Shown here one piece after another: positions 17,471-26,770 of a stretch of 64,000 nt of DNA. This stretch comes from Paenibacillus sp. OVF10 (GTDB lineage: Bacteria; Bacillota; Bacilli; Paenibacillales; Paenibacillaceae): the NCBI GenBank assembly GCA_022836915.1, contig CP094668.1:6882001-6946000 (forward strand), read 5' to 3'. Numbering within the stretch: the stretch's first letter is position 1; every line of letters starts with the position of its first letter. The translations under genes and the position numbers were made by a program. The notes beneath the pieces were generated by a model. It saw only the letters and a program-made list of their open reading frames with translations. It ran no database searches and was not told where the DNA came from.

Positions 17471-18301
17471 TTGGATACGTTAGAGACATCTGTACTGATC
17501 TGTGACTACTCATACCACTATAAGGCGTTCACACATAATATGAAGGGCGAGCTGCAAACCTATCTGTTCCGTCTGCAGACTGAAGGCTCGTGCAAGGTGT
17601 ATGTACAGGATGAGGAATTCAGGATGACAAGCGGGGACTTGCTGCTCTTAAAGCCTGGTGATGACTACCATCTCGTTGTAGATGAACCACATAAGGAAGG
17701 ACGCTTGTCCAGCGGAGATTATTATCTGTTCTGCGAGGGCAGCTGGATCGAAAACTGGTGGAAAAGGCAGCATCGATCTACCGTGAGCCGAATTGGACTT
17801 GATGATAAACTCATCAGCCTGTGGAGAAATATGTTACTTGAGAAACGTCGCGGACCTCTTGAGGAAAATGCGGAGCTAAAGGATGCGTTACTGCGCGGAT
17901 TATGTCTGTATATCGACCGGGCAATTAAAGAAAATATTCAGACCGATCGGGCAGTGTCCTCTGCGCTGAAGTTAAAACGTTTTATAGAGGAGCATGCCAC
18001 GGTTACGTTCAAGCTTGATGAAGCGGCACGTTATGCAGGACTCAGTCTGTCACGTGCAGTCCGTTTATTTAAGGAGCACTACAATCAGACCATGATTCAA
18101 TATGCGATTGAGATCCGTCTGAATGCAGCGCTGGAACGAATGAAATACAGTGAAATGACACTGGAGCATATTGCCGAATCCTGCGGTTTTGCGAGCTACT
18201 CCTATTTCCACCGGGTATTCCGGGCGCACTTCGGTGTGTCTCCGGCGGAGTATCTCAAATCCAGACAGCATGAGCCTATCGATGATCTGGAGCATGTATG
18301 A
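17471..18301 (+). CDS. AraC-family regulator of the isomerase/dehydrogenase operon
   Basis: A 276-residue AraC protein: N-terminal cupin domain (MTSGDLLLLKPGDDYHL) and C-terminal double helix-turn-helix (DEAARYAGLSLSRAVRLFK and IAESCGFASYSYFHRVF). I chose TTG at 17471 because GGGGGAT at 17456-17462 is correctly placed; the open frame extends upstream to an ATG at 17435 without a ribosome site. Divergent from the isomerase gene, hence its likely regulator. Confidence 0.88.
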   Translation: MDTLETSVLICDYSYHYKAFTHNMKGELQTYLFRLQTEGSCKVYVQDEEFRMTSGDLLLLKPGDDYHLVVDEPHKEGRLSSGDYYLFCEGSWIENWWKRQHRSTVSRIGLDDKLISLWRNMLLEKRRGPLEENAELKDALLRGLCLYIDRAIKENIQTDRAVSSALKLKRFIEEHATVTFKLDEAARYAGLSLSRAVRLFKEHYNQTMIQYAIEIRLNAALERMKYSEMTLEHIAESCGFASYSYFHRVFRAHFGVSPAEYLKSRQHEPIDDLEHV

Positions 18302-18315
18302 TATTCAGCATCAGA

Positions 18316-18351
18316 AACCCGTGACCTTAAAGAGGTTCATGGGTTATTTTT
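18316..18351 (+). terminator. terminator after the AraC gene
   Basis: AACCCGTGACCTT and AGGTTCATGGGTT arms around AAAG, followed by ATTTTT. Confidence 0.75.
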
Positions 18352-18455
18352 GATACGGTAAACTGTAATCAGCTTTTAGTGCGAATAGAAGTCAGACCAT
18401 TTTTATAAGAATGAAGTTCAATTCAATATTTTTTTATGTGACTCCCACAGAACAA

Positions 18456-18479
18456 GACTGTACAATTATAGAGACAGTC
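18456..18479. promoter_or_regulatory. inverted repeat upstream of the response regulator
   Basis: GACTGT and ACAGTC with a 12-base AT-rich centre, 58 bases before the start codon. Possible autoregulatory site or promoter region; weak evidence. Confidence 0.3.
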
Positions 18480-18537
18480 ATTTTACAAATTCATACATAT
18501 ACATTCGATTAACATCTATCATACTGGAGCGATACAT

Positions 18538-19239
18538 ATGTTAAACCACCAGCGAAAAGTCCTCATCATCGAGGATGAACCAGATATTTCGCGCATTCTG
18601 CGAGATTATTTAACCAAAAATCAATATGAAGCCGCCGTCGCAGCCACTGGACTAGACGGGCTTCAGATCATGGAGCTTATTCAACCAGACTACATCATTC
18701 TGGATATTATGCTTCCTGACATGGACGGGATTGAGGTCTGCCGAGAGATTAGACGGCGCAATAATATCCCCATCCTTATTCTGAGTGCCAGAGGCAGTGA
18801 TACCGATAAGGTACTTGGTCTTGGCTTTGGAGCAGACGATTATATGACGAAGCCCTTTTCGCTCAGCGAATTGTTAGCACGGATTAATGCCCACTTCAGG
18901 CGTTATGACAGCATGACATCAGATCGGGACAGAACAGATCTACTGCATCTTGGAAACCTGGCGATTGATAAAAAAGCCTATAAAGTTACTTTGAACGGAT
19001 CGGAAGTTTCTCTGTCCGCCAAAGAATTCGAATTACTTCATTATCTGGCAAGCCATAAGAATCAGGTGTTCTCCAAAGCCCAGTTGCTTGACGCCATTTG
19101 GGGATATGCAACCTACGGCGATGAAAATACCGTAACCGTATACATTCGCAGACTGCGTGAAAAAATCGAGGCAGATGCCTCGCATCCGACCGTTCTGAAG
19201 ACGGTATGGGGTGTCGGTTACAAATTCAATTACGAATAA
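18538..19239 (+). CDS. OmpR/PhoB-type response regulator
   Basis: A 233-residue two-component regulator. The receiver domain has the acidic pocket IIEDE (residues 10-14), phospho-acceptor Asp56 in ILDIMLPDMDG, and Lys in MTKPFSLSEL. The C-terminal winged helix contains FELLHYLASHKNQVFSK and VTVYIRRLREKIE. TGGAGCG precedes the ATG. It is followed at 20 bases by its histidine kinase and then by an ABC transporter, which it probably controls. Confidence 0.92.
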   Translation: MLNHQRKVLIIEDEPDISRILRDYLTKNQYEAAVAATGLDGLQIMELIQPDYIILDIMLPDMDGIEVCREIRRRNNIPILILSARGSDTDKVLGLGFGADDYMTKPFSLSELLARINAHFRRYDSMTSDRDRTDLLHLGNLAIDKKAYKVTLNGSEVSLSAKEFELLHYLASHKNQVFSKAQLLDAIWGYATYGDENTVTVYIRRLREKIEADASHPTVLKTVWGVGYKFNYE

Positions 19240-19259
19240 GTGAGATTGGAGGCTCCCAC

Positions 19260-20702
19260 ATGTCATTGAACAGCTGGTCCAAACGCTGGTTGTTAACAAC
19301 ACTTGGCCTTCTCATTATTATCGTTTTAAGTATCCTTGCACTGTCGATGATGCTGTTACAAGATCGAAATTCAGGCGAATCCAATCTGTCCCTGAATCAG
19401 GTTCGACTCAAGGTCAATCCGATCTTACTCGCTTTGGAGCAAAATCATCAGCATCTTAATGAACAAAATATTCGTGAAGACATACATTCCACCGCCAGAG
19501 AGACCGGAGTTCTACTTACCTATCTAAACTTGGATGGAAAAGTCATTCTGTCCTCCGACCCCACCTCTGAAGGAACGCAAGTTAATCTGCGTACAGCTCT
19601 TCATTATGATCTGCATCATGCCACGCAGGCCGCGGACGGTAATGATTTGCTTGATATTGCGTTTCCCGTGATGGACGGACCGATGGGAAGTCAGATCGGT
19701 AATGCCATCTTTTCCATCCCCCAAGCCATGGTTACGGTTCAGCAATCGATGACTTTTCCGGTTATATTGATTAGCGCACTCATGCTCCTGTCACTGATTC
19801 TGAGCTTATTTCTATTCTGGATGAAACAAAAACTGGACAAACACCTGCTCTCTCCCATCCATCAATTGAAGCAACATGCGGAATCTATGCTTAAAGGCAA
19901 TTATGAAGAAAAAATTCAGTACAACCGGAACGATGAATTGCTCGAAGTATATGCCATGTTTGATCTCATGCGCACGGAGATTAAACATATGAGCGAGCAG
20001 CGTATTCAGCAGGAACAAGCACAAAAAGAACTCATCACCAATATATCTCATGATATTAAAACACCAATTACCACAATAAAAGCATACATAGAAGCTATTG
20101 AGGAAGGACTATGCAACGATCAGGAGACGCTGATGGAATATATGGGAGTCATGCGGACCCATACGGATAAAACGGCACGCCTTGTGGAGGATCTGCTGGT
20201 TCATGCACTTCGGGAATTGGGGCAGATTTCGGTGGAAACCCGTGAAATGTACAGTGGGCCTATACTGGAGACGATGTTGAAACCTATTGAACATGTTGTC
20301 CTAACAAAGGGGCTTATCTATAAAGGACCCAACTACATCCCCAATGTGTTAATCGCTATCGACCCCACTCGAATTGAACAAGTCATCTCCAATCTTGTCG
20401 CCAATGCCCTCAAACATACAGCTCAGGGAGATACGATACGTATAGACACGGAACTGGAATCTGGGCATTTGAAAGTGACCATCACCGACTCGGGTCAGGG
20501 CATACGTGTACAGGACATGCCGTTTGTTTTCCAACGTTATTTCAAAGGCCAGGCGAGTCATGCAGACCAACATGTTCAGGAAGGTACAGGGCTGGGTCTT
20601 TCCATATGCCAAAGCATTATTGAAGCACATGGAGGCCATATTTCCTTTACTAGTAAAGAAGGCCAAGGTACAACCTTCCGGTTCTATCTGCCGATCTGCT
20701 GA
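19260..20702 (+). CDS. membrane sensor histidine kinase
   Basis: A 480-residue kinase with two membrane segments (~residues 11-35 and ~160-180) enclosing a ~125-residue extracellular sensor domain, then HAMP, HisKA (phosphorylated His in NISHDIKTPITTI) and HATPase (N-box NLVANALKH, G-boxes DSGQGI and GTGLGLSI). The start is ATG 19260, set by TTGGAGG at 19246-19252; an upstream in-frame start overlapping the regulator is less likely. The large external domain distinguishes it from BceS-type kinases, which lack one. Confidence 0.92.
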   Translation: MSLNSWSKRWLLTTLGLLIIIVLSILALSMMLLQDRNSGESNLSLNQVRLKVNPILLALEQNHQHLNEQNIREDIHSTARETGVLLTYLNLDGKVILSSDPTSEGTQVNLRTALHYDLHHATQAADGNDLLDIAFPVMDGPMGSQIGNAIFSIPQAMVTVQQSMTFPVILISALMLLSLILSLFLFWMKQKLDKHLLSPIHQLKQHAESMLKGNYEEKIQYNRNDELLEVYAMFDLMRTEIKHMSEQRIQQEQAQKELITNISHDIKTPITTIKAYIEAIEEGLCNDQETLMEYMGVMRTHTDKTARLVEDLLVHALRELGQISVETREMYSGPILETMLKPIEHVVLTKGLIYKGPNYIPNVLIAIDPTRIEQVISNLVANALKHTAQGDTIRIDTELESGHLKVTITDSGQGIRVQDMPFVFQRYFKGQASHADQHVQEGTGLGLSICQSIIEAHGGHISFTSKEGQGTTFRFYLPIC

Positions 20703-20803
20703 GCACCCTCCACAGCTGTAATACTTTATTCATAATTTGATAAGGCTTCCTCAACATCCCTCCTCTAGAATGAATCCTATACTGCACTCGGGAGTGATTC
20801 GAC

Positions 20804-21560
20804 TTGTCCAAAAAAGTGATTATCCGTGCACAGAATCTGTGCAAAACATACAACAGCGGAAGTGAACAACATCATGCCATCCGTAATGTTGATCTTGACA
20901 TCTATGAAGGGGAATTCACAGTCATCATGGGTAACTCTGGCTCTGGCAAATCAACCCTCTTATATCTGCTAAGCGGACTGGATCAGATTACAGCAGGTGA
21001 GGTCTATTTTCGCGACCAGCGGATTGACGCTTACAGTGAAAGCCAAATGTCCGACTTTCGCACCCGCCGGATCGGTTATATCTATCAGAGTATCAATCTG
21101 GTCCCGGACCTTTCCATCAAAGAGAACATTGCTTTACCGGGATATATCGCAGGAAACAAAAAGAAGGACATCCAATCCCGCGCTGCTGAGCTGATGAATG
21201 CCATGGATATTGATGGACAGCGTAACCGCCTCCTCCCAAACTTCCGGAGGACAGCAGCAGCGAGCTGCGATTGCACGGGCTTTGATCAATTCACCGGATA
21301 TCATTTTTGCGGATGAACCGACCGGAAGCCTGAACATGGAACACGGCACAGCTGTTCTCGATATCCTTACGGACCTCAACCGGAAAGGACAGTCCGTTGT
21401 TATGGTGACGCATGATATCAAGGCCGCCTGTCGGGCAGATCGCCTGATCTACATTTTGGACGGCAAGATTGGCGGAATCCTTGAGTTTGACACTTATGAC
21501 GAACATCAAATTCAGGATCGTGAAGCGATTATCTTCGCTTTGGTTACGGGGAAGGAATAA
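20804..21560 (+). pseudogene. ABC transporter ATP-binding protein, frameshifted
   Basis: LolD/MacB-type ATPase partner of the following permease. Walker A GNSGSGKS (~residue 43), Q-loop YQSINLVPDLSIKENIALP, signature SGGQQQR, and Walker B IIFADEPTGSL are all present. The frame changes just before the signature, near 21236-21243 (CTCCTCCCAAACTT), where one base is extra or two are missing. The start is TTG 20804, given by GGGAGTGAT at 20790-20798. It ends 2 bases before the permease start, so the two are translationally coupled. With repair it is a normal ~250-residue ATPase. Confidence 0.85.
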
Positions 21561-21562
21561 CG

Positions 21563-23965
21563 ATGGCTGTCATGTTTAAACTTAGCTTGTCGTATCTGAG
21601 TAGGAACAAAATACAAAATGCGTTGATTGCGCTGCTCCTGCTACTCTCGACACTTCTTGTATCTACAGCTATTGTCATTCTGGCGAACACAGGCAATCAG
21701 TTTTATGAAATGCATACCCGAACCCATGGATCTCATCAGATCCTGACGTTTGAAAAAGGGCTCAATGACCCTGACGCTGTGCACAACTGGTGGGCTTCTC
21801 AGGATGGAGCTCAGGTGTCCCCTTTGCTAACGTATCGTACATTGTCAGGCATCATTTTGAATGAAACTCACATCCCTAACATCTACCTGTACATGTTTAA
21901 TACGCCTCCGCCGCCATGGGGTGTGGATGAACTAATTTTCTCAAGCGGGACGCCCAACACAGTTCCCGAACAAGGCTCCGTCTGGATTCCAACGTCCATG
22001 GCAAATACCTATCATATTTCGGTAGGTGATACCATTGGCTTCAAAACCGGCTCAAGTACGCTGAATCTGAATGTATCGGGCATTGTAATCGATGTACCAT
22101 ACGGGGCACCATTCTCCAATACAGCACGGGTCTGGATGAATCCTACCGATTATCAACATGATCTCGCGACACTTGCTGGCAACGAGAATCGTATGATGGG
22201 CATCCATTTTAACGATTACAGCATGAATTCGGTGTATTGGGAACGATACAATCGTGAGACAGGTATTCCGTTTCTAGAATCCAAAATGGAGTTCGAGGCC
22301 ATTGCCTCTTTTTATCTGATCATCAATCAGGTTATTGGATTTATCATGATATTCATGGGTGTTGTCATGCTCTCTATCGCCCTGATGACCATCGGGTTTA
22401 CGATTGCGGATGCCATCCTGGCCAATTACAGAACGATAGGAATCCTCAAATCCCTAGGTCTGACTTCCCGAAAAACGATAGGCACCTATGTTATTCAATA
22501 TGCATTGTTATCCATCGTAGCCATTATCCCAGGACTTGCACTCAGTATATGGATATCTAAATGGATCATTAATATTTCTGTATCCTCTCTTCGAGTGGGG
22601 AATCAGAACATTCCAGTCCAAGGATTGTATGCGGCCATACTGGCCGGCGTACTTCTATTTGCTCTAGTGATTCTGTTCACTGTGTTATATGCCAAAAAGG
22701 CACGCAGCATACAGCCCGTGCAGGCTATTCGTTATGGTATGTCGGAGATAGATCACAGCCGGATGGCTGGCAAAATGAATTCGCCATTGGCGCACTGGAT
22801 CGGGTTCACACAACTGCCTGTGACCGCCGTGCTTGGATTCCGACATGTGTTCAAAAACACCAAAAGCTCTGTTCTAACACTCCTGCTAACCACCATGGCT
22901 TCCTCCGTACTTGTTCTGGGTTATGTTCTGCTGACCAGTATAACCGGAATTGAACAGACAGCAGCTAAATGGGGGTATGACAATGCCAATATCGCAGCAG
23001 TAGTCGTGAACAAAAGTAACTTTCCAAAGACTGAATTAAAACAAACGTTAGAAGAGGATTCAAGGATTAACAATACAGGCTGGCAAGGGAACACAACGGG
23101 TGTAATTAGCCCGGAGTCTTCGGCAACAGTAGAGGGCCAATCCATCAGTCTCAACTTGAGTGTACTGGACGGGAGTTATCAGGAACTTGGATTCGAAACG
23201 TTAAAAGGGGTTAACCCACAACATGCGAATGAAATTGCCATTGGTGTAAGTGTAGCCAAAACATCAAATAAAGATCTCGGTGATCTTATCGATATCTATA
23301 TTGAAGGAGAAAAGCGTACCTTCCTCATTACAGGCATCTATCAGGCGATCGCCAACATGTCTGTCTCAGGCAGAATCACCATTGATGCCATGAGAAGTGT
23401 AAACCCCGGTTATAGTGAATTTGATGTTATCTTCATCAATGTGAACGATATCGCACAAGCGGGTAAGGTTGCCTCGGAATTAAATGAGCAATTTAAAGAT
23501 TTTGCTTCGGTAGTCACTCAGAAGACATTGCTTGATTCGGTTTACGCGGAAGCCGCTAACATCCTGATCTATCCGATGAGCCTGATTGGATTGCTGTTTA
23601 TCATTGTGACATTCATCATTATTTTCAGTACCTGTAGAATCAATATTCGTAAAGAAAGCAGAACGTACGGGATATACAAATCGCTGGGAATGACATCTCG
23701 CCAAATCCGGTTGTCGCTCACCATGGGAATGTTCATACTGTCCTCCGTGGGAGCCATACTGGGTATTTTCGTCGGCGTATATCTGCTGCCTCTTCTACTC
23801 GAAATGGTCCTTTCCGGTTATGGTATCGTACAACTTCCACTGATCCTGCATTGGGGTGGAATGGTACTGTTCACCTGTCTAAGCATCATTGCAGCCAGTC
23901 TTGGCTCATGGTTCTCTTCGCAAATCATTCGGGAAGCATCCCCACGTATGCTGGTTATCGAATAA
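21563..23965 (+). CDS. FtsX/MacB-type ABC transporter permease, 800 residues
   Basis: Large permease with two FtsX-like halves. There is an N-terminal membrane segment (~residues 17-40), a ~220-residue extracellular region, a three-segment block (~residues 245-390), a further segment and extracellular region, and a C-terminal three-segment block (~residues 675-795). Such transporters export or detoxify peptides and lipoproteins. It follows the ATPase directly, behind a two-component system. That arrangement resembles antimicrobial-peptide sensing modules, though the kinase architecture differs from Bce systems. Substrate unknown. Confidence 0.88.
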   Translation: MAVMFKLSLSYLSRNKIQNALIALLLLLSTLLVSTAIVILANTGNQFYEMHTRTHGSHQILTFEKGLNDPDAVHNWWASQDGAQVSPLLTYRTLSGIILNETHIPNIYLYMFNTPPPPWGVDELIFSSGTPNTVPEQGSVWIPTSMANTYHISVGDTIGFKTGSSTLNLNVSGIVIDVPYGAPFSNTARVWMNPTDYQHDLATLAGNENRMMGIHFNDYSMNSVYWERYNRETGIPFLESKMEFEAIASFYLIINQVIGFIMIFMGVVMLSIALMTIGFTIADAILANYRTIGILKSLGLTSRKTIGTYVIQYALLSIVAIIPGLALSIWISKWIINISVSSLRVGNQNIPVQGLYAAILAGVLLFALVILFTVLYAKKARSIQPVQAIRYGMSEIDHSRMAGKMNSPLAHWIGFTQLPVTAVLGFRHVFKNTKSSVLTLLLTTMASSVLVLGYVLLTSITGIEQTAAKWGYDNANIAAVVVNKSNFPKTELKQTLEEDSRINNTGWQGNTTGVISPESSATVEGQSISLNLSVLDGSYQELGFETLKGVNPQHANEIAIGVSVAKTSNKDLGDLIDIYIEGEKRTFLITGIYQAIANMSVSGRITIDAMRSVNPGYSEFDVIFINVNDIAQAGKVASELNEQFKDFASVVTQKTLLDSVYAEAANILIYPMSLIGLLFIIVTFIIIFSTCRINIRKESRTYGIYKSLGMTSRQIRLSLTMGMFILSSVGAILGIFVGVYLLPLLLEMVLSGYGIVQLPLILHWGGMVLFTCLSIIAASLGSWFSSQIIREASPRMLVIE

Positions 23966-23988
23966 TGTAATAAGGATGCCTTAACACA

Positions 23989-24040
23989 ATAAAACAAGCC
24001 CTTCCATACCTCTATAGGAGGTGGAAGGGCTTGTTTTATT
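23989..24040. terminator. strong bidirectional terminator
   Basis: AATAAAACAAGCCCTTCC and GGAAGGGCTTGTTTTATT form 18-base perfect arms around an inner CCTC-TATA-GGAG hairpin. It serves the permease (plus) and mmuM (minus). Confidence 0.9.
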
Positions 24041-24048
24041 GATATGAA

Positions 24049-25116
24049 CTATTTCCGCCACTTCTTCGCAAGTTCGCCAATCTGATGTGGCGTAGTTCGG
24101 CAGCAGCCGCCAATAATTTTTGCACCCGCAGCAACCCACTGTTGCGAAGCATCTCTCATACTGCCACACGTTCCCTGTCCGCTCCACGTCTTCGTTGCTG
24201 CATCGTATACTTCTCCCGAGTTCGGATACACAATAACAGGTTTATCGCTGGCACGGCTGAGAATACTTACGGCTTCTGTCACCACTTCCATCGGAGCACA
24301 GTTTAGGCCAATCGCCGTAATCTGTGGCTCGGAACCAAACGTCTGTGCACATAACTCAAGCGGTGTGCCCTCGCTGATGCTTGTCCCGTCTTTTAAAGAA
24401 AAAGATAACCAGGCATATGCATGAGGAAACTCCTTCAGTACATCAACCAGCACCTGTGCTTCCTGCAGGGAAGGAATCGTCTCAAACGCCAGAATATCAG
24501 CACCCGCTTCAATCAGCGCCGCCATACGTGGACGGTGAAATGCGGCAAGCGTCTCATCCGACACGCCGTAATGTCCCACATACTCTGAACCATCCGCCAG
24601 ATAGGCGCCGTACGGTCCAACGGACCCGGCAATAATTGGACGTGGACGAAGACTGTCTTCTTCGCGATCCCCTGTACGATCTGTTATATGCTCCTCATTC
24701 TCCACGGTCTCGGAACGTACCGAAGGAACTCCTATAAGCCGACCTGTCGAGCTTTCTCTCCCTACTAAACCGTCCTGCACTTCTGCCCACACGTCATCTC
24801 TCGCCTGTGCAGCCAGTTCCACCGTCTTGCGGATCAGCTCCAGTGCTGCCTGTTCATCAATCCCTCTCTTGCGGAAACCATCCACCGTCGCCTGATAACT
24901 GGATGTAATCGCACAGTCGGCTCCTGCTCGAAAATAATCTGCATGGACCTGAACAATAACATCCGGATTCTCAAGCAACACACGAGCAGACCATAGTGGA
25001 TCATCGAGATCACATCCATGCTGTTCAAGTTCCGTTGCCAGCGCTCCATCCAGAATCATGACCGGATGTTCACGCAGGATCTGTTCTATGGGGTTAGTCT
25101 GTTGTGCTTGCGTCAT
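24049..25116 (-). CDS. mmuM: homocysteine S-methyltransferase
   Basis: Zinc-dependent enzyme that transfers a methyl group from S-methylmethionine to homocysteine, giving two methionines. 355 residues: DGALATELE at the N-terminus, and zinc-binding cysteines in GLNCAP and the C-terminal GGCCRTTP motif. A ~40-residue polar insertion around residues 120-160 makes it longer than the ~310-residue family norm. It starts inside the end of the amino-acid permease gene (23-base overlap; GAGGACAAG ribosome site), so the two are cotranscribed. The SAM riboswitch upstream of the permease would control both. Confidence 0.9.
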   Translation of the reverse strand: MTQAQQTNPIEQILREHPVMILDGALATELEQHGCDLDDPLWSARVLLENPDVIVQVHADYFRAGADCAITSSYQATVDGFRKRGIDEQAALELIRKTVELAAQARDDVWAEVQDGLVGRESSTGRLIGVPSVRSETVENEEHITDRTGDREEDSLRPRPIIAGSVGPYGAYLADGSEYVGHYGVSDETLAAFHRPRMAALIEAGADILAFETIPSLQEAQVLVDVLKEFPHAYAWLSFSLKDGTSISEGTPLELCAQTFGSEPQITAIGLNCAPMEVVTEAVSILSRASDKPVIVYPNSGEVYDAATKTWSGQGTCGSMRDASQQWVAAGAKIIGGCCRTTPHQIGELAKKWRK

Positions 25117-26505
25117 GTACTTGTCCTCTTTTCTTATTCACACGTTCTGTCAGATAATAAGCAGCGTAACATACTGCGATAAACGGAACCCCACAATACA
25201 GCGCAATTCGCTGTGTCGGGTCAAAGGCAATACCTATGCATGAAGCCAGGCATAATATAAATGAAACAATTGGTACCACCGGATACAGTGGTGTGCGGTA
25301 GACCAGATCTTTGACCGCATGTCCTTCCCGGATATATTGTCTGCGGAACATGTATTGGGAGGCACTGATGCTCATCCATACCGCAACGACAGCCAGACCT
25401 GAGATGGAGACCAGAGTAATATACACGGTACCTGGTGCAATGATGCTGGACAGCAAAGCTAGTGCACCACCCACCATACTGATCAGAAGTGCATTCAGCG
25501 GTACCCCGCGTTTGGTCAGTTTGGCAAACCACGGAGAGATTGTTTTTTATCAGCCAGAGACCAGAGCATCCGTGAAGATGCATATAGGCCCGAATTGGCA
25601 GCAGAGAGAATCGCCGTTAGAATAACAAAGTTCATAATGTCTGCTGCATAGGGTACTCCCACCCGCTCCATTACCGCTACAAACGGACTTTCCAGTACAC
25701 TGGCATCCGACATGGGCAGCAAGGCCGACAAGATAACAATCGTTCCGATGAAGAAAATAACCAAACGCCACAGCGTTGTATGAATAGCCTTTGGTATCGT
25801 CTTTTCCGGATTCTCCGTCTCACCGGCGGCAATGCCGATTAACTCGGTGCCTGAGAAGGCAAAGTTTACAGCAAGCATAGTCATCAATATCGCTGTAGCC
25901 CCATGAGGGAACCACCCGGATGCGGTAATATTCGATAGAAATGGTGCCGGTTCAGAATCCGCCATGGGAATGATACCAAACATGGCTGCGCCACCGATAA
26001 TAATGAAGATTACGATAGTCACTACTTTTACAGATGAGAACCAGAACTCGGATTCCGCAAATAATTTCACTGTTAAAGCGTTGAACAGAAAGATCATCAG
26101 TGCAAAGAGCGCACTCCATATCCATACGTTGACCGATGGGAACCAGCGCTGCATCAGCAATCCGGCGGCTGTGAATTCGGAGCCAAGCGCAACAGTCCAG
26201 GTTAACCAGTATAACCAAGCCACCGTGTAGCCTGTTGCCGGTCCGATATATTTGGCTGCATAACTATGAAATGCTCCCGTCTCTGGCATATGAACAGACA
26301 GTTCACCAAGACAGAGCATCACCAGATATACAACAATGGCTCCGATCAGATAGGACAGAATGGTTCCCAGTGGTCCCGCTTGCTGAATCGTGTAACCTGA
26401 GCTGAGAAATAATCCCGTTCCAATGACTCCTCCTAGAGAGAGCATGACCACATGCCGTGCCTGCATTTTCCGCTGAAAATGCCCTTTGTCGTTGTTGTTC
26501 TCCAT
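25094..26505 (-). pseudogene. mmuP: amino-acid permease, probable S-methylmethionine permease, frameshifted
   Basis: APC-superfamily permease with about 12 membrane segments. The APC entry motif MLSLGGVIGTGLFLSSG is near residue 20, followed by FAFSGTELIGIAAGETENP. The frame breaks in the T run 25543-25548 (minus-strand A6). One added A gives ADKKTISPWFAKLTKRGVP and joins the C-terminal 127 residues, for a ~470-residue permease. The S-methylmethionine assignment rests on its coupling to mmuM and on the SAM riboswitch; by sequence alone it could be another amino-acid permease. Confidence 0.82.
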
Positions 26506-26534
26506 ACCTGCTGCTCCCCTACTTCTTCATCCAG

Positions 26535-26570
26535 AAAAAACAAAAAGACCCACTCTGCCTAAAGAGTGCG
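26535..26570 (-). terminator. riboswitch-linked terminator
   Basis: CACTCT and AGAGTG arms (26551-26556, 26563-26568) followed on the minus strand by GGTCTTTTTGTTTTTT. It sits between the SAM aptamer and mmuP, so it is the expression platform. Confidence 0.85.
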
Positions 26571-26595
26571 CCGTTACTGACAAATAAAAACAAAC

Positions 26596-26696
26596 GCTCC
26601 TATCTATCAGGCTTTCACCCGCTGGAATTAGCACAGTATCCTTCAGATCTGTTGCTGAGGTTTCTAAGGGCCAGTCCCTCCACCTCTCTGGATAAG
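26596..26696 (-). ncRNA. SAM-I (S-box) riboswitch aptamer
   Basis: On the minus strand the leader reads CTTATCCAGAGAGGTGGAGG, GAAACCTCAGCAACA, AAGGATACTGTGCTAATTCC and GGTGAAAGCCTGATAGATAG. These are the conserved P1-P4 landmarks of the SAM-I class in the correct order. When SAM is bound the anti-anti-terminator lets the downstream hairpin form and stops transcription of mmuP-mmuM. Confidence 0.95.
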
Positions 26697-26713
26697 AAAA
26701 TGATTTTTTTATA

Positions 26714-26742
26714 AATATAGCGATCTATCATGAATGTGTCAA
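26714..26742 (-). promoter_or_regulatory. sigma-A promoter of mmuP-mmuM
   Basis: Minus strand: TTGACA (26742-26737), 17-base spacer, TATATT (26719-26714), ideally placed just upstream of the SAM aptamer. Confidence 0.85.
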
Positions 26743-26770
26743 CATCTAATACTAAATGCTTAACCCCTCG

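Noticed and set aside
18538..23965. Bce-type bacitracin module
   Set aside because: The kinase has a large extracellular domain and the permease is 800 residues with two FtsX halves, unlike BceS/BceB.
26457..26714. Plus-strand open frame across the mmuP leader
   Set aside because: Lies opposite the SAM riboswitch and its terminator; no coding signal.
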